Source: Pseudomonas sp. Marseille-Q3773 (lineage in GTDB: Bacteria > Pseudomonadota > Gammaproteobacteria > Pseudomonadales > Pseudomonadaceae). From it: DNA of 64,000 bases. The notes beneath the pieces were generated by a model. The model was given only the letters and a program-made list of their open reading frames with translations, had not been told where the DNA came from and ran no database searches. The DNA lies in NCBI RefSeq assembly GCF_916618955.1, contig NZ_OU745390.1:5138001-5202000 (forward strand), in the 5' to 3' direction. A program made the translations under genes and the position numbers. This document shows, piece after piece, positions 18,728 through 27,287 of this stretch. Within the stretch, counting starts at the first letter, position 1. Each line of letters opens with the position of its first letter.

Positions 18728-19291
18728 TCAGGTGTCGCGGCCTTGGTAGAAGCGACCTTGCGTCGCGATGGGCTGCGAAGCAGCCCCGTGGCCTTCAACC
18801 CTCACCTCGATGTCGACTACCTCGATCACCTGCTCTCCCGCCGGCCGCCGCCACAGCACTTCATCGCCAGGCCCGGCCCCGAGCAATGCCCGCCCCAGCG
18901 GCGAGCCCCAGTTGATCAGCCCGCGCCCCGCATCCGCCTCGTCCTCACCCACCAGCCGCACCACATGCTCCCGGTCCTGGGCATCGACAAACCGCACCCG
19001 GCTACCGATCTGCACCTTGCTCCGTGACGTCGCCGCCGGTACCACCTGGGCGCTCTGCAAGCGCGCGTTGAAATAGCGCAAATCCCGCTCGGTATCGGCC
19101 AGGCGCTGCTTGTCGCCATGCTCACCTTGGGCCTGCAGCTCGCTGCGCAGGGCATTCAGCTCGGCCACGCGATCCTGCAACTGGCGCAGGCCACTGGCGG
19201 TCACGTAGTTGGGTTGTTCGCTGACCCGTCGCTCGACAGGCTGGTCGGCCTGGGCGGCGGCCTGGTCTTCGTTGACGAATGCTCGGCTCAT
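18728..19291 (-). CDS. GreA/GreB-like transcription factor with shortened coiled coil
   Basis: 187 residues. After a polar N-terminal extension (about residues 1-26), a Gre-type coiled coil begins at YVTASGLRQLQDRVAELN. A C-terminal FKBP-like domain follows (VQIGSRVRFVDAQDREHVVRLVG, then SPLGRALLGAGPGDEVLWRR). Gre factors insert the coiled coil into the RNA-polymerase secondary channel and trigger cleavage through an acidic Asp-x-x-Glu tip (HGDLSENAEY in GreA). Here that tip reads HGDKQRLADT: the aspartate remains but the glutamate and about ten residues are gone. It may compete with GreA/GreB rather than stimulate cleavage. The last about 18 residues overlap REP-like DNA. Confidence 0.82.
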   Translation of the reverse strand: MSRAFVNEDQAAAQADQPVERRVSEQPNYVTASGLRQLQDRVAELNALRSELQAQGEHGDKQRLADTERDLRYFNARLQSAQVVPAATSRSKVQIGSRVRFVDAQDREHVVRLVGEDEADAGRGLINWGSPLGRALLGAGPGDEVLWRRPAGEQVIEVVDIEVRVEGHGAASQPIATQGRFYQGRDT

Positions 19292-19357
19292 GGCTACCTC
19301 CTTGTGCAGGAGACCATCATGGCAGGCTATGGGTTTCCAGGGATGTCCGATTGCGAC

Positions 19358-19714
19358 TCAGTCGTGGCGATAAGCCTTGGCAGCGCCGCGATCCTTCTCC
19401 TGTTCCCAGTCGCGGTCGCGCTGGTCCCAGAAACGTTCGTGGTACTGGCGCTGTTCCTCACTGTTCTGCATCGCCTGGCACTGGCGGAAGCCGTCGTCCC
19501 AACCTGCTTCGTACTGGCGCTCATGCAGGTAGCGTTGCACATCCTTGCGAAAGTCACCGACCATCAGCCCGGCCGCCTGGCGGCCGCTGCTGCAGCCATC
19601 TTCATAGCCGTCGGCGAATGCCGGGGGATAACCGCGGTTGACCATCTGTTCATGGGTCGTTTCGCAACCCGCCAGCAACAAGGCAATGCACAAGCCCGAC
19701 CAATACCGCGACAT
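19358..19714 (-). CDS. putative lipoprotein of unknown function
   Basis: 118 residues from ATG 19714 (a GTG two codons upstream, at 19720, is also possible). The N-terminus is a lipoprotein signal peptide ending in the lipobox LLAGC, so the mature protein should be lipidated on the cysteine at about position 17 and anchored in the envelope. The rest is hydrophilic, with conserved-looking YPPAFADGYEDGCSSGRQAA, YLHERQYEAGWDDGFRQC and a charged C-terminus; two further cysteines could pair. I do not recognise the family. It is read on the same strand as the downstream Gre-like gene (66-base gap). Confidence 0.75.
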   Translation of the reverse strand: MSRYWSGLCIALLLAGCETTHEQMVNRGYPPAFADGYEDGCSSGRQAAGLMVGDFRKDVQRYLHERQYEAGWDDGFRQCQAMQNSEEQRQYHERFWDQRDRDWEQEKDRGAAKAYRHD

Positions 19715-19808
19715 GACCACCTGGACCTTCGGAGAGATACCGGAAAGTCTAGGTGGCGATTTGTCGGGGAGCTGTCAAAACAGTGTCAAAGAGTCGGTTG
19801 GTTCACAA

Positions 19809-21662
19809 TCAGTAGTGGTACCACTTCAGTTCCAGCATCACCTCGTTCTGTGCCGTCGCCAGGTGACTGAACTCGCGCGAGGCGCTCAGGCGCAGCCCCA
19901 GGTTCTGGCTTATTTCCCACTGCTGGTTCAGGCTCACGCTGCGTCGCACCTCGCCATTGCTGAAGTAGTCCCCCTTGGCCTCGAGTGTCATGTTGCCCAG
20001 CCCGTTGCGCCATAGCAGTCCGCCGTTGAACCCTGCCGCCGGTGCGATGAACTGGGCAAAGTCGTTGTGGTGCTCGACCCGCAGCGTGCCCAGGGCAAAG
20101 CCCAGCAAGCCGTCCGCCAGCTGCCAGGTGCCGCCCGCTCCGCCATTCACATGGCTCACCAGCACTTCGTCATCATGCTTGCCCGGCACCCGTTCCAGCC
20201 CGCCGGCCACCTGCCACGACCACGGCTTGAGCAACTCGTTGCGCGGGGTCAGCGAGCGGATGGTGGCCAGGTCCAGGCGCTGTACCTGCCAGTCGTTACC
20301 TTCGTACTGGCGCACCTTCAATTGCAGGATCTCGATCTGCGCCCCCAGCGGGAAGCCGTAGGCGTTGTCGTTCAGGTCGTGGTAGGCCATGCGCAGGCCG
20401 TATTCGGCGTAGGCGCGGTCCTCGCGGGTGCCCACGCCCAGCTGCCAGGTGCGCGAGTCGTGGCCGTCCTCGGGCAGGCCCGGGCGCTCGATCTGCAGGG
20501 GCGGTGGCGGGTTGCTGTTGATCGCCCGCAGCAGTTCGAAACTGCGCTTGGCCTGCCCAGGGTCGCGTTCCTGGCCATTGGCGCGGTAACGCTCCAGACG
20601 GTACGCGGCATCCTGCACCAGCGCCTGGCGCTGGCGGGGCAGGGCCTTGAATTCGCGGCTCTGCAGTTGCGCGGTGTCGGCGCTTACAGCCAGCACCTGG
20701 CGCTTTTCGTCGTGATCGAGCGGCTCGGCCCGGGCCAGCAGTTCACGTTCGCGGGAGGGACGGTACGTCTCGCTGGCGACCAGGCCGGATTGCTTCACGG
20801 CCTTCACCGTGTCGGTGGGGATGGCGGTCAGCGGGAACTGTGAGGTCAGGTCCAGGCTCGGCCGGGCGACCTGCAGCAGCTCCAGCAGGCGATACGAGCA
20901 GTTTTCGTCGAAGAAGAAGTAGTCGAACTGGATCTGCTTCAGCTCCCACACATGCTCGACCATACGACCGGTCTCTGCTGGCGTCAGGTCCAGCTGGTAT
21001 TCCCACAGGTCGCGGTTTTCCAGGCTGCGGTACTCGGAGAGTTTTTCCTGGTAGGGCATCAGCGCGAACAGCCCCGGATAGCCGCCCATGAGGCCTTTCC
21101 AGGCATACAGGATGCTGTTGTCGCTGCCTTCGATATAGGCGCCGAAGTTGATCGCGTAGCTCAGCAGCGTGGTGTCGTCGCTACGGGTTTTCGACTGGTC
21201 GATGCGCAGCAAGGTATGGCCGAACATCGAGGACGGGCTGTTCAGGTACGCCGCCGGGAAGATCAGCGCCGCGCTGTGCGGGTCGATCGACTGGTACCAG
21301 GTGTTGAATTCCTGGCAGGCCGGTTGTGGCAAACCTTGCAGGTCGAGCTGTTCACGCAGCCAGCGGGTGCGCGCGGGGAACCGGCACTGGGCGTGCTGGT
21401 CGCCGAGGCTGGCCGGGGCGTACAGCGCTTCGACCGTGGCTTGCAGCTCGTGGTCGGGATGCTGCGCGCCGTCCTCGGCGAGGAAGAATGCGTCATCGTC
21501 GACGTAGCTGCGCCAACCGCCAAGCTTGGCAGTTTCGTAATGGCCCAGGGCAATCCAGTAAGGGGTGTTGGCCAGTTGCTGGAGACGGCCGTGGTCCAGC
21601 AGCGGTGCGGCATGTACAGGGGCGCAGGCACACAGCGCCAGGGAAACGAGGCGTTTGAGCAT
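19809..21662 (-). CDS. DUF4105 family envelope protein
   Basis: 617 residues from ATG 21662, with a signal peptide ending near residue 18 (VHA) and so exported. The N-terminal half (YWIALGHYETAKLGGWRSYV to about residue 300) is the DUF4105/Lnb-N-type region. It has the diagnostic SSMFGHTLLRID (His), NFGAYIEGSDNS and FFFDENCSYRLLELL (Asp, Glu, Asn, Cys), an arrangement resembling a papain/NlpC-like catalytic set. The C-terminal half (residues about 390-617) is rich in alternating aromatic/hydrophobic strands and ends in LELKWYHY, as in outer-membrane beta-barrels. Function is unknown; location in or facing the outer membrane is inferred. It is followed upstream (74-base gap) by a DUF3015 gene on the same strand. 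Confidence 0.85.
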   Translation of the reverse strand: MLKRLVSLALCACAPVHAAPLLDHGRLQQLANTPYWIALGHYETAKLGGWRSYVDDDAFFLAEDGAQHPDHELQATVEALYAPASLGDQHAQCRFPARTRWLREQLDLQGLPQPACQEFNTWYQSIDPHSAALIFPAAYLNSPSSMFGHTLLRIDQSKTRSDDTTLLSYAINFGAYIEGSDNSILYAWKGLMGGYPGLFALMPYQEKLSEYRSLENRDLWEYQLDLTPAETGRMVEHVWELKQIQFDYFFFDENCSYRLLELLQVARPSLDLTSQFPLTAIPTDTVKAVKQSGLVASETYRPSRERELLARAEPLDHDEKRQVLAVSADTAQLQSREFKALPRQRQALVQDAAYRLERYRANGQERDPGQAKRSFELLRAINSNPPPPLQIERPGLPEDGHDSRTWQLGVGTREDRAYAEYGLRMAYHDLNDNAYGFPLGAQIEILQLKVRQYEGNDWQVQRLDLATIRSLTPRNELLKPWSWQVAGGLERVPGKHDDEVLVSHVNGGAGGTWQLADGLLGFALGTLRVEHHNDFAQFIAPAAGFNGGLLWRNGLGNMTLEAKGDYFSNGEVRRSVSLNQQWEISQNLGLRLSASREFSHLATAQNEVMLELKWYHY

Positions 21663-21690
21663 GTCGGGCAACTACTTCTTAACGATGCCG

Positions 21691-21725
21691 GAAAAAGGCG
21701 AAACCCGCCCCGGAGCCGGGGCGGG
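21691..21725 (-). terminator. intrinsic terminator after the DUF3015 gene
   Basis: On the minus strand a 10-bp stem, CCCGCCCCGG with its complement, has a very short loop and is followed by a T-rich run. It lies 11 bases beyond the DUF3015 stop. Confidence 0.85.
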
Positions 21726-21736
21726 AGCAGCTGCGC

Positions 21737-22225
21737 TTAGGCCTCGGCAGCGTATTTGGCCAGGCGTGGATCGTTCTTCAGAACGGCCAGGGTGTTGCTG
21801 TGGACCGTTTCGGCAGTGACGTCGGCACTGCTGAAGATCTGGTTGAAGTGCTGGTGGGTGACGGCTGCGAAGTAGCCGCGGTCTTCCGGGGCCACGCCGA
21901 GTACCACGGCATAGGTGGTCAGTGCTTCGCCCTGGCCCATGGCCATGTCTTCGGACAGCTCGTTCATCATGCCGTTCATGGCGAACCAGGACTTGCCGCC
22001 GTAGGTCAGCGAAGCCTTGGTCGAGCAACCGTTGGTGCCGGACGTCATGCCGAAGGTGGCGTTACCGGAGGTGCCGTTGGTGGTGGAAGCCAGGAAGTGT
22101 GCCGGAGTGCCGCGCTGGCCTTCGAACAGCATGTTGCCCCAGCCGCAGTTCGGGCCGCCTGGCGCTTCGGCCATGGCGTTAAGCGAAACCACGGTGAACA
22201 GAGTACCCAGAAGAATCCGTTTCAT
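21737..22225 (-). CDS. DUF3015 family periplasmic protein
   Basis: 162 residues. A signal peptide MKRILLGTLFTVVSLNAMA is followed by a mature domain starting EAPGGPNCGWGNMLFEG. The family hallmarks are GPNCGWGN, the Ser/Thr/Gly-rich SGNATFGMTSGTNGCSTKAS, and a C-terminal HFNQIFSS. Two cysteines (CGWG and GCST) are likely disulfide-linked. Function is not established. It is located in the periplasm by signal peptide. It has its own strong terminator and sits immediately upstream of the DUF4105 gene. Confidence 0.88.
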   Translation of the reverse strand: MKRILLGTLFTVVSLNAMAEAPGGPNCGWGNMLFEGQRGTPAHFLASTTNGTSGNATFGMTSGTNGCSTKASLTYGGKSWFAMNGMMNELSEDMAMGQGEALTTYAVVLGVAPEDRGYFAAVTHQHFNQIFSSADVTAETVHSNTLAVLKNDPRLAKYAAEA

Positions 22226-22478
22226 AGCATTTGTTCTCTATTTGACTTAACCAAGGGTCAGGGTTTCTGGCAACTCGGTTGCCAGGTCGGGAAAGCTTTT
22301 CACCCACCCGCGCAGCTTGGAGTTTAGGCACGATCTAAAGGTTGCGTTGCTGATTGCGAAAAATTTGCTGTCGGATGACCCGTTGCGGCTGCGAGATAAA
22401 GTCCCGTGGAGCCTTGCAAGGCGCGCGCGGGCAGCGCCAGAATGCTGCGTATCTGCCCCGCCGAAGTAAGGAAACCCA

Positions 22479-24917
22479 ATGCCCGATCCTGTCGCTGCGC
22501 GCCTGCGTCTCGCGCCTGAAGCCCTGACCCGGCGTTTCTCCCCCGAGCAGTTTGCCTTTACCAACACCGACGATCTGGAGCCGTTTCGCGGAGTCCTGGG
22601 CCAGGAACGTGCTGTCGAGGCCCTGCAGTTCGGCGTGGCCATGCCACGCCCCGGTTACAACGTTTATGTGATGGGCGAGCCCGGCACCGGCCGTTTCTCG
22701 TTCGTCAAGCGCTACCTCAAGGCCGAGGGCAAGCGCCAGCAGACCCCGGCCGACTGGGTTTATGTCAACCACTTCGACGACACCCGCGAACCGCGCGCGC
22801 TGGAGTTGCCGTCCGGCAGCGCCGGGGCGTTCATTGCCGACATGAACGGGCTGATCGACAACCTGTTGGCGACCTTCCCGGCGGTGTTCGAACACCCGTC
22901 CTACCAGCAGAAGAAAGGCGCCATCGACCGCGCCTTCAACCAGCGTTACGACCGCGCCCTGGATGTGATCGAGCGCGCCTCGCTGGAAAAGGACGTGGCC
23001 CTGTACCGCGACGCCAGCAACGTCGCCTTCACCCCGATGGCCGACGGCAAGGCCCTGGATGAAGCCGAATTCGCCCAGCTGCCGGAAGAGGTACGCGAGC
23101 AGTTCCACGAAGACATCGCCCTGCTCGAGGAGCGCCTGAACGAAGAACTGGCCAGCCTGCCGCAATGGAAGCGTGAGTCGAACAACCAGCTGCGCCAGCT
23201 CAACGAGGAAACCATCACCCTGGCCCTGCAGCCGTTGCTGGCACCGTTGTCGGAAAAATACGCGGAAAACGCGGCCGTCTGTGCCTACCTGCAGTCGGTG
23301 CAGTTGAACCTGCTGCGGACCGTGGTCGAGCAACTGGTAGATGACAGCAAGACCGACGCCGTCGCGCGCAAGCTGCTCGAAGAGCAATATGCCCCCAGCC
23401 TGGTGGTTGGCCATCACGCTGACGGCGGCGCACCCGTGGTGTTCGAGCCACACCCGACCTACGACAACCTGTTCGGCCGTATCGAATACAGCACCGACCA
23501 GGGCGCGCTGTATACCTCGTACCGCCAGCTGCGTCCGGGTGCGTTGCACCGCGCCAACGGTGGTTTCCTGATTCTCGAAGCCGAGAAGATGCTCGGCGAG
23601 CCCTTCGTATGGGACGCGCTCAAGCGTGCCCTGCAGTCGCGCAAGCTGAAGATGGAGTCGCCGCTGGGCGAGCTGGGCCGCGTGGCCACTGTCAGCCTGA
23701 CGCCGCAGATGATCCCGCTGAACGTCAAGCTGATCATCATCGGATCGCGCCAGCTGTACTACGCGTTGCAGGACCACGACTCGGACTTCCAGGAGATGTT
23801 CCGGGTGCTGGTGGACTTCGACGAAGACATGCCCATGGTCGACGAGAACCTCGAGCAGTTCGCCCAGTTGCTGCGCACCCGCACCAATGAAGAGGGCATG
23901 GCGCCCCTGACCAGTGATGCCGTGGCGCGCCTGGCCACCTACAGCGCCCGCCTGGCAGAGAACCAGTCGCGCCTTTCGGCGCGTATCGGCGACCTGTTCC
24001 AGCTGGTCAGCGAAGCCGATTTCATTCGCCAGCTGGCCAGTGACGAAATGACCGACGCCGGCCATATCGAACGTGCTCTCAAGGCCAAGGCGACCCGCAC
24101 CGGGCGAGTTTCGCAGCGGGTGCTGGACGACATGCTGGCCGGCATCATCCTGATCGACACCGAAGGCGCGGCCATCGGCAAGTGCAACGGCCTGACCGTG
24201 CTGGAGGTGGGCGACTCGGCGTTCGGCATGCCGGCGCGTATCTCCGCCACCGTGTACCCGGGCGGCAGCGGCATCGTCGACATCGAACGTGAGGTCAACC
24301 TCGGCCAGCCGATCCACTCCAAGGGCGTGATGATCCTCACCGGCTACCTGGGCAGCCGTTATGCCCAGGAATTCCCGCTGGCGATCTCGGCGAGCATTGC
24401 CCTGGAGCAGTCCTACGGCTATGTCGACGGCGACAGCGCCTCGCTGGGCGAAGCCTGCACGCTGATCTCTGCCTTGTCGCGCACGCCGCTCAAGCAATGC
24501 TTCGCCATCACCGGTTCGATCAACCAGTTTGGTGAAGTGCAGGCGGTGGGTGGGGTCAACGAGAAGATCGAAGGCTTCTTCCGCCTGTGCGAGGCGCGTG
24601 GCCTGACCGGCGAGCAGGGGGTGATCATCCCGCGCGCCAATGTCGCCACGCTGATGCTCGACGAGCGTGTGCTGCAGGCAGTGGAGAACGGCATGTTCCA
24701 CGTCTACGCGGTGAGCCAGGCCGACGAGGCGTTGAGCCTGCTGGTGGGCGAGGAGGCCGGGGTGCTGGATGACAAGGGCCAGTTCACCGAAGGCAGCGTG
24801 AACGCACGGGTGGTGGAACGCCTGCGCGAGATCGCCGAGATGATCGGCGAGGAAGAAATCGAGAAGGCGGAGAAGGAGCGCCTGGAAGAGGTGATTGCCC
24901 AGGCCAAGCCGGCCTGA
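22479..24917 (+). CDS. Lon-like ATP-dependent protease (AAA-Lon family, AsrA-like)
   Basis: 812 residues. An N-terminal AAA-type ATPase region contains GYNVYVMGEPGTGRFSF near residue 60, and a long coiled insertion covers about residues 150-290. A second AAA part follows (GGFLILEAEKMLGEPFVWDALKRAL). The C-terminal Lon protease domain has the serine nucleophile in GDSASLGEACTLISALS and the partner lysine in VGGVNEKIEGFFRLCEA. This is the LonB/LonC-like family represented in P. aeruginosa by AsrA (PA0779), linked to aminoglycoside and heat stress, not classical Lon. The P-loop reads GEPGTGRF, with Arg where the Walker A Lys is expected; whether this is family-typical I cannot verify. The gene is monocistronic and divergent from DUF3015. 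Confidence 0.9.
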   Translation: MPDPVAARLRLAPEALTRRFSPEQFAFTNTDDLEPFRGVLGQERAVEALQFGVAMPRPGYNVYVMGEPGTGRFSFVKRYLKAEGKRQQTPADWVYVNHFDDTREPRALELPSGSAGAFIADMNGLIDNLLATFPAVFEHPSYQQKKGAIDRAFNQRYDRALDVIERASLEKDVALYRDASNVAFTPMADGKALDEAEFAQLPEEVREQFHEDIALLEERLNEELASLPQWKRESNNQLRQLNEETITLALQPLLAPLSEKYAENAAVCAYLQSVQLNLLRTVVEQLVDDSKTDAVARKLLEEQYAPSLVVGHHADGGAPVVFEPHPTYDNLFGRIEYSTDQGALYTSYRQLRPGALHRANGGFLILEAEKMLGEPFVWDALKRALQSRKLKMESPLGELGRVATVSLTPQMIPLNVKLIIIGSRQLYYALQDHDSDFQEMFRVLVDFDEDMPMVDENLEQFAQLLRTRTNEEGMAPLTSDAVARLATYSARLAENQSRLSARIGDLFQLVSEADFIRQLASDEMTDAGHIERALKAKATRTGRVSQRVLDDMLAGIILIDTEGAAIGKCNGLTVLEVGDSAFGMPARISATVYPGGSGIVDIEREVNLGQPIHSKGVMILTGYLGSRYAQEFPLAISASIALEQSYGYVDGDSASLGEACTLISALSRTPLKQCFAITGSINQFGEVQAVGGVNEKIEGFFRLCEARGLTGEQGVIIPRANVATLMLDERVLQAVENGMFHVYAVSQADEALSLLVGEEAGVLDDKGQFTEGSVNARVVERLREIAEMIGEEEIEKAEKERLEEVIAQAKPA

Positions 24918-25077
24918 GTCAATAAACCGGCGCTGGCGGCGAAGTGCTACCGTTCAGCGCCAGTTTTCCAACTTTGCAGGCCGTTCTTCTATGCTGGAAC
25001 TTAAGGACGGTATCAGCGTTCAGGATGGAAACAGCCTGAGTCCAGGCTGAACAAGGCTCTTTGGAGGGGACGCGGCC

Positions 25078-25416
25078 ATGCGCAACCTCAGCCTCACACG
25101 CCAGTGCCTGGGCCTGGTGACCCGTATCGAATGTTGCATCCGACCGCTGGCCGGGGACAACGGTATGTGGACGTTGCTGTTCGCTGCCGGAATGGCCGGT
25201 GAACAGCCTTCCGCGATCAAGGCCCAGGGGCCGTTTCATGGGCCGCTGGTGGCTGAGTCGGTATTGAATGCCATCGTCGACAGCCTGACCTTGCATGGCT
25301 ACCAGGTGGCCGAGGACCCGCAGATCTGGTGTTTGCACCTGCAGGCGCAGCTGCGGCGGATCAATGGCGACCGCTGCCGTAACCTCGGGGATTTCCAGTT
25401 CCATCCTGAAACCTGA
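25078..25416 (+). CDS. conserved small hypothetical protein
   Basis: 112 residues from ATG 25078, preceded by a strong ribosome site GGAGGGG. I recognise no named domain. The protein is soluble in appearance. It has an N-terminal cysteine pair (RIECCIRP), a GPFHGPLVAESVLNAIVDSL helix, and a C-terminal WCLHLQAQLRRINGDRCRN segment. Base and codon use match the neighbours, so it looks like an established gene rather than a spurious frame. It lies between the Lon-like protease and a UPF0114 membrane protein, on the same strand, but its gaps (160 and 109 bases) argue for separate transcription. Confidence 0.7.
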   Translation: MRNLSLTRQCLGLVTRIECCIRPLAGDNGMWTLLFAAGMAGEQPSAIKAQGPFHGPLVAESVLNAIVDSLTLHGYQVAEDPQIWCLHLQAQLRRINGDRCRNLGDFQFHPET

Positions 25417-25525
25417 ACGAATTGCCGGGGCTGCAGCGCGGCCCCGTTCAGCGGGCTTTTGCTGCAACAGGTGGCTGGCTATACTCGCCGTCGCTTTTTA
25501 GTCACCTGATGAGTCCCAATCCTCC

Positions 25526-26014
25526 ATGGAACGTATCCTCGAAAACGCGATGTATGCCTCGCGCTGGCTGCTCGCACCGATCTACTTCGGCCTGTCCCTC
25601 GGCCTGCTGGCCCTGGCGCTGAAATTCTTCCAGGAAGTGGTCCACGTCCTGCCCAACGTCTTTGCCCTGAGCGAAGCCGACCTGATCCTGGTGATCCTGT
25701 CGTTGATCGACATGTCGCTGGTCGGTGGCCTGCTGGTGATGGTGATGATTTCCGGCTACGAGAACTTCGTCTCGCAGCTGGATATCGACGAAAGCAAGGA
25801 AAAGCTCAACTGGCTGGGCAAGATGGATTCCTCGTCGCTGAAGATGAAAGTCGCGGCGTCGATCGTGGCCATTTCGTCCATCCATCTGCTGCGGGTGTTC
25901 ATGGATGCGCAGAACATCTCCACCGATTACCTGATGTGGTACGTGATCATCCACATGACCTTCGTGGTTTCGGCGTTCTGCATGGGCTACCTGGACAAGC
26001 TCACCAAGCACTGA
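25526..26014 (+). CDS. UPF0114/YqhA family membrane protein
   Basis: 162 residues with three to four hydrophobic segments. The start [20 protein letters not shown] and the internal [21 protein letters not shown] are the hallmarks of the UPF0114 (YqhA, TIGR00645) family. [16 protein letters not shown] and [15 protein letters not shown] complete the signature. It is an inner-membrane protein of unknown function, widespread in proteobacteria. The gene stands alone, with a short REP-like sequence downstream. Confidence 0.92.
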   Translation: MERILENAMYASRWLLAPIYFGLSLGLLALALKFFQEVVHVLPNVFALSEADLILVILSLIDMSLVGGLLVMVMISGYENFVSQLDIDESKEKLNWLGKMDSSSLKMKVAASIVAISSIHLLRVFMDAQNISTDYLMWYVIIHMTFVVSAFCMGYLDKLTKH

Positions 26015-26035
26015 GCCCGCGGTTGGCGCGGTTCG

Positions 26036-26064
26036 TGCCGGAGCGACACAAGGCCGCTCCTGCG
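26036..26064. repeat. single REP-like unit
   Basis: GAGCGACACAAGGCCGCTCC matches the GGCCTTGTGTCGC-type REP variant seen at 9032 and 27199, here as one unpaired arm after the UPF0114 gene. Confidence 0.5.
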
Positions 26065-26181
26065 TGAATTGCGCTGCTTGGTGCTGGCAACTGACGAGCG
26101 GTGTCAGTCGTGCCTTGTGTATTCGCCTTTTCTGTACAAAAAATGAGCTTTCATGCGTGGTTCCCGTCCCGAGGTGCTCTC

Positions 26182-26487
26182 ATGAACCTGCATCAGCTCA
26201 ACACCGAGGCCAGGTCTGGCCATGTCGACGAACTGAACCTGATCGCCATCGAAGGCGGTGACTACCTGCTCGAGGCCCGGGTCAAAGGCCACGCCCATCC
26301 ACTCTCGGACACCCATGGTCAGCGCTTGCGCGTGCACTCGGTGGAGGATGCGCGCAAGCTGCTGCAAACCATTCCCATGGTCTCGATGAACCTGGTGCAC
26401 TGGTCGGTGCAGGACGAAATGTGTGGCATGGGCACGCACCCGGAAGAAGACCTGAAGGTGCCGATTTCCCAGCGCTCGGCCTGGTAG
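26182..26487 (+). CDS. small conserved protein, probably DUF6482 family
   Basis: 101 residues from ATG 26182 (ribosome site GAGGTG), giving MNLHQLNTEARSGHVDELNL. It looks soluble and contains EGGDYLLEARVKGHAHPLSD and a C-terminal SVQDEMCGMGTHPEEDLKV block typical of a short pseudomonad family I associate with DUF6482; the family name is from memory. No catalytic motif is evident. The frame remains open 27 codons upstream, but that extension lacks a ribosome site and similar composition. fklB follows 85 bases downstream on the same strand. Confidence 0.75.
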   Translation: MNLHQLNTEARSGHVDELNLIAIEGGDYLLEARVKGHAHPLSDTHGQRLRVHSVEDARKLLQTIPMVSMNLVHWSVQDEMCGMGTHPEEDLKVPISQRSAW

Positions 26488-26572
26488 CTGCTCGCAGCGC
26501 CCCAGTGTGCTAGGCTGCTCGCCCTTTTCATCAAGGGCGCGGCTTCACTGCGCCCTGCAGTGGAGCATGACA

Positions 26573-27190
26573 ATGTCCGAACTCAACCTGTCCACCGACG
26601 AAACCCGCGTCAGCTACGGCATCGGCCGTCAGCTGGGCGGCCAGCTGCGTGACAACCCGCCACCAGGCGTGAGCCTGGAAGCCATCCTGGCCGGCCTGAC
26701 CGACGCCTTCACCGGTGCCGACAGCCGCGTCAGCGAAGCCGACCTGTCGGCCAGCTTCAAGGTCATCCGCGAAGTGATGCAAGCCGAAGCGGCCGCCAAG
26801 GCCGAAGCCGCTGCTGCCGCGGGCAAGGCATTCCTGGCGGAGAACGCCAAGCGCGAAGGCATCACCACCCTGGCCTCGGGCCTGCAGTTCGAAGTGCTGA
26901 CCGCAGGTGAAGGCGCCAAGCCGACCCGCGAAAGCAACGTTCGCACCCACTACCACGGCACCCTGATCGACGGCACTGTGTTCGACAGCTCCTACGATCG
27001 CGGCCAGCCGGCTGAATTCCCGGTGGGTGGCGTGATCGCTGGCTGGACCGAGGCCCTGCAGCTGATGAACGCTGGCAGCAAATGGCGCCTGTACGTACCG
27101 AGCGAGCTGGCTTACGGCGCTCAGGGTGTTGGCAGCATCCCGCCGCACAGCGTGCTGGTCTTCGACGTCGAGCTGCTCGACGTTCTGTAA
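26573..27190 (+). CDS. fklB: FKBP-type peptidyl-prolyl cis-trans isomerase (FklB)
   Basis: 205 residues, the length of E. coli FklB (about 206). The N-terminal dimerisation region reads TRVSYGIGRQLGGQL, followed by a long Ala-rich helix (AAAKAEAAAAAGKAFLAENA). The C-terminal FKBP domain (from about residue 105) has the canonical RTHYHGTLIDGTVFDSSYDR, GWTEALQLMNAGSKWRLYVP and LAYGAQGVGSIPPHSVLVF. No signal peptide is present, so it should be cytoplasmic. It catalyses proline isomerisation during protein folding. ATG 26573 is preferred over ATG 26567 because TGGAG is seven bases upstream. Confidence 0.93.
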   Translation: MSELNLSTDETRVSYGIGRQLGGQLRDNPPPGVSLEAILAGLTDAFTGADSRVSEADLSASFKVIREVMQAEAAAKAEAAAAAGKAFLAENAKREGITTLASGLQFEVLTAGEGAKPTRESNVRTHYHGTLIDGTVFDSSYDRGQPAEFPVGGVIAGWTEALQLMNAGSKWRLYVPSELAYGAQGVGSIPPHSVLVFDVELLDVL

Positions 27191-27198
27191 CGCCGCTT

Positions 27199-27260
27199 CA
27201 CGACACAAGGCCGCCCTACAGGGATATGCGTTCTCCTGCAGGAGCGGCCTTGCGTCGCGA
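27199..27260. repeat. REP-type inverted pair after fklB
   Basis: ACGACACAAGGCCGCCCTA and GGAGCGGCCTTGCGTCGCGA are inverted copies of the GGCCTTG(T/C)GTCGCG REP variant, separated by about 20 bases. They lie between the convergent fklB and the Fur-box gene and may stabilise both mRNA ends. Confidence 0.7.
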
Positions 27261-27287
27261 TCGAGGGCGAAGCCCTCGCCAGGTTCT

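Noticed and set aside
22335..24701. A 788-codon frame on the minus strand opposite the Lon-like gene
   Set aside because: Same reason: a shadow of a well-supported coding gene.
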